Assembly: GCA_047921175.1 (NCBI GenBank)
Contig: JBLRWQ010000109.1
Coordinates: forward strand, 1 to 6,420
Source: T1Sed10-7 sp047921175
GTDB lineage: Bacteria; Actinomycetota; Nitriliruptoria; Nitriliruptorales; Nitriliruptoraceae
Reading direction: 5' to 3'
Length of the DNA stretch: 6,420 bases
Positions 4,855 to 6,420 of this stretch are shown piece after piece. Position 1 is the first letter of the stretch. Each line of letters opens with the position of its first letter. Under the pieces are notes generated by a model. That model saw only the letters and a program-made list of their open reading frames with translations. It ran no database searches and was not told where the DNA came from. Position numbers and translations under genes: made by a program.

Positions 4855-6012
4855 CTAGAGATCGTCCTGCGCCACGGCGCGCAGCTGTCGGACGTTCGCC
4901 GGGCCGTCACCGAGCATCTCGTAGCGGAGCTTGCGAAGGTGGTCACCGAGGTGACCGGGCTGGTCGGCGGCGTCGAACACGGCGGCGGCGACGTCTCGAT
5001 GGTCGCCGGCGAGGGCGGTCTCGGCCAGGAGCGCGACCGGCTGCCAGTGGCCATGGCCGAGCCCAGCGGCTGCATCGGCGAACCGCTCGTAGCTGCGGGT
5101 GGCCACCAGCACGTACAGGACAGCCTTGCGTGCCTCGTCGGCGTGCCACCGCAGCCGTACCGCGGCGTACTCATCGGCGAGGTCGGCGAGGATGGTGACC
5201 AGCAGCTCGGTCTCGCCTCGGCGGGCACGGCGGAAGGGCACCGTCTCGCTGCGGTGGAGGTGCGCGTAGTCGTCGAACGCGACCAGCTCACAGACGTCCC
5301 GCCAGTAGGTCCCGGGATCGAGCAGATCACGCCACGGCGTCTTGACGTAGGCCTGCCAGGTCTCGAGACCCAGCTGGCCGACCTCGCCGTAGGAGTCGTC
5401 TGCTCGCTCAGCCGCCTCGGCGACCACGGTCAACGCGGCGCGCCGCACCGCGAGCAGACGCTCCGGGTCGTCCCCGGCGTCCTCGACCAGTGCGGCGACC
5501 AGCCGCTCGATGTCACGGACGAGATCGAACGTCTGGCGGGCCCAGATGCCGGATCGGTCCTCGACCAACTCGCCGAGGAGCTCGTAGGGCTCGGCCGGGT
5601 CGGCCGGGAACGCTGGCCAGCTCCCGCGCAGCGCCCGTTCCCGCAGCTTCCTGCGGGGAGGATGCCGCATCGGACCGGTCAGGTCGCGGCCCGACAGGGC
5701 CTGCGTGGCGACCTTGCGGCGGGCCTTGGTCAGCACGGTCCTGTCGAGTTCGTCGGTGGCGAGCAGCTCGGCCGGGTCGATCCCGGCCGTCGCGAGCCGG
5801 ATGGCGAGATCGTCGAGGTGGGCGAGTTTGGCCTGCGCGTCCTCGTCGAGGTAGCCGGTCGGATGATCGTCGAGCGCTGCGGCGACCCCGGTGAGGTCAC
5901 CGTCGTGGTCGGTCACCGCGACCAGCGCGAACCAGCGGTCCCAGTGGGACCACGGTTGCCCGTGCCGTTCGGCCCACGGCTCGGGGCCGTAGATCGGAGG
6001 ACGGCGTTCCAT
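4855..6012 (-). CDS. Hypothetical protein, 385 aa
   Basis: I do not recognise this protein. The ATG at 6012 has GGAAGGG upstream with a 5-nt spacer; the frame stays open further upstream, but that part overlaps a better gene in another frame. The N-terminus (MERRPPIYGPEPWAERHGQP, then HWDRWFALVAVTDHDGDLTG) is rich in Trp and Pro. Residues ~60-385 are a chain of amphipathic helices rich in Ala, Leu, Asp and Arg, with conserved-looking aromatic blocks (TPWRDLLDPGTYWRDV, AFDDYAHLHRSETVPFRRAR). The end (ALAGDHRDVAAAVFDAADQP) resembles TPR/HEAT-like helical repeats. No membrane segment, signal peptide or catalytic motif is evident; it is probably a cytosolic helical scaffold. It follows another gene on the same strand by 14 bp, so both are likely co-transcribed, and it converges on the RES toxin with 31 bp between stops. 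Function unknown. Confidence 0.75.
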   Translation of the reverse strand: MERRPPIYGPEPWAERHGQPWSHWDRWFALVAVTDHDGDLTGVAAALDDHPTGYLDEDAQAKLAHLDDLAIRLATAGIDPAELLATDELDRTVLTKARRKVATQALSGRDLTGPMRHPPRRKLRERALRGSWPAFPADPAEPYELLGELVEDRSGIWARQTFDLVRDIERLVAALVEDAGDDPERLLAVRRAALTVVAEAAERADDSYGEVGQLGLETWQAYVKTPWRDLLDPGTYWRDVCELVAFDDYAHLHRSETVPFRRARRGETELLVTILADLADEYAAVRLRWHADEARKAVLYVLVATRSYERFADAAAGLGHGHWQPVALLAETALAGDHRDVAAAVFDAADQPGHLGDHLRKLRYEMLGDGPANVRQLRAVAQDDL

Positions 6013-6026
6013 CGTCGCCCTTCCGT

Positions 6027-6420
6027 TCAGTCGAGCAGCCGATGCTGCGGGCCGGTCGCCCGCACGCGCAGCGCCTCGAGCGCGGTGGCGCGGCCGGCGT
6101 CGGTGAGCCGGTCGAACCGGCCCTGCCCAGGAACGTCGTGTTCGACGTGGAGCCCGAACGTCTCGAGCACCGTCAGCAGCGGCAACACGAACCGGCCCAG
6201 CTCCTCGGGCGTCAGGCCACGTCCCGACAGACGGTCGTGCCAGCCCGCCTCGGCCGCGAGCTCCGCCAGCCCGACCAGCAGCTCGCGCCGTCCGACCTGC
6301 TCGTGGTCGAGGAGCAGCAGCAGCGCACACTCGCGGGCGAACCCGTCGAACCCACCCGGCCCGGCGATCGCCGACGCCAGCGCCCGCCACGCCGCGACGT
6401 CGTCGGCCGCCAGCGTCGTG
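6027..6420 (-). CDS. Hypothetical protein, C-terminal 130 aa (start outside window)
   Basis: The minus-strand frame is open from the window edge to TGA at 6027-6029 and has no start here. The visible part is Leu/Ala/Arg-rich and helical (WRALASAIAGPGGFDGFARE, VGLAELAAEAGWHDRLSG, LTPEELGRFVLPLLTVLETF). It ends with FDRLTDAGRATALEALRVRA, the look of a winged-helix or MarR-like final hairpin (LTDAGR). It lies 14 bp upstream of the 385-aa gene, whose ribosome site sits in that gap, so they form one transcription unit. I cannot assign a family from this fragment. Confidence 0.65.
   Translation of the reverse strand, partial: TTLAADDVAAWRALASAIAGPGGFDGFARECALLLLLDHEQVGRRELLVGLAELAAEAGWHDRLSGRGLTPEELGRFVLPLLTVLETFGLHVEHDVPGQGRFDRLTDAGRATALEALRVRATGPQHRLLD

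Noticed and set aside
4389..5330. 313-aa minus-strand open frame
   Set aside because: It spans the RES toxin in antisense and the 385-aa gene in another frame; composition is Ser/Thr/Pro/Arg-rich, typical of a GC-rich shadow.
6013..6390. Upstream extension of the 385-aa protein to 511 aa
   Set aside because: The extra 126 residues are Arg/Gly/Ala-rich with no ribosome site, and the same DNA encodes the better-looking end of another gene in a different frame.
1..6420. CRISPR array or insertion-sequence ends
   Set aside because: No regularly spaced repeats, transposase motifs or terminal inverted repeats were seen.

Overview
The window is GC-rich DNA with strong G/C bias at third codon positions, GGAGG-type ribosome binding sites and frequent GTG/TTG starts. 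It also carries the 3' half of a tRNA-Lys(CTT) whose encoded sequence lacks a complete CCA. Together this points to a high-GC actinomycete. The region is an accessory, integration-prone zone made of mobile-element ends and toxin-antitoxin (TA) modules, not core metabolism.

Layout. (1) Positions 2-406 encode the C-terminal catalytic part of a tyrosine integrase; its N-terminus lies left of the window. (2) 500-1057 (minus) is an unrecognised, mostly helical 185-aa protein with a well-supported start. (3) 1058-1472 is a 415-bp non-coding gap that may hold the wreck of a PIN toxin on the minus strand. (4) 1473-2509 is a two-gene TA operon: an antitoxin with an excisionase-family helix-turn-helix, then a PIN-domain RNase toxin. 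(5) 2735-2776 is the 3' part of tRNA-Lys(CTT), from the anticodon loop to the discriminator base, followed by its hairpin terminator. No 5' half is present, so this is best read as the displaced att site marking the right end of the element that occupies the left of the window.

(6) Just right of it, 2943 to about 3290 encodes only the N-terminal part of a second tyrosine integrase. This looks like the relic of an earlier element using the same tRNA. (7) At about 3290 the integrase stops abruptly against a minus-strand ParD-type antitoxin (3251-3439). ParD has lost its native C-terminus and has no ParE partner. (8) 3574-4823 is an Xre/MbcA-like antitoxin overlapping a RES-domain toxin (GTGA overlap). 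(9) 4855-6012 and 6027-6420 (minus) are two co-oriented genes 14 bp apart that I do not recognise; the second is partial.

How the parts relate: two integrase fragments, one tRNA-derived att site and three TA loci (PIN/HTH, orphan ParD, Xre/RES) within about 4.8 kb suggest serial insertions at one tRNA-Lys locus, with TA modules retained as cargo. Points most worth a second look are the tandem att/integrase arrangement, the antisense int-parD junction, and the RES toxin, which seems to lack two of the family's signature residues.
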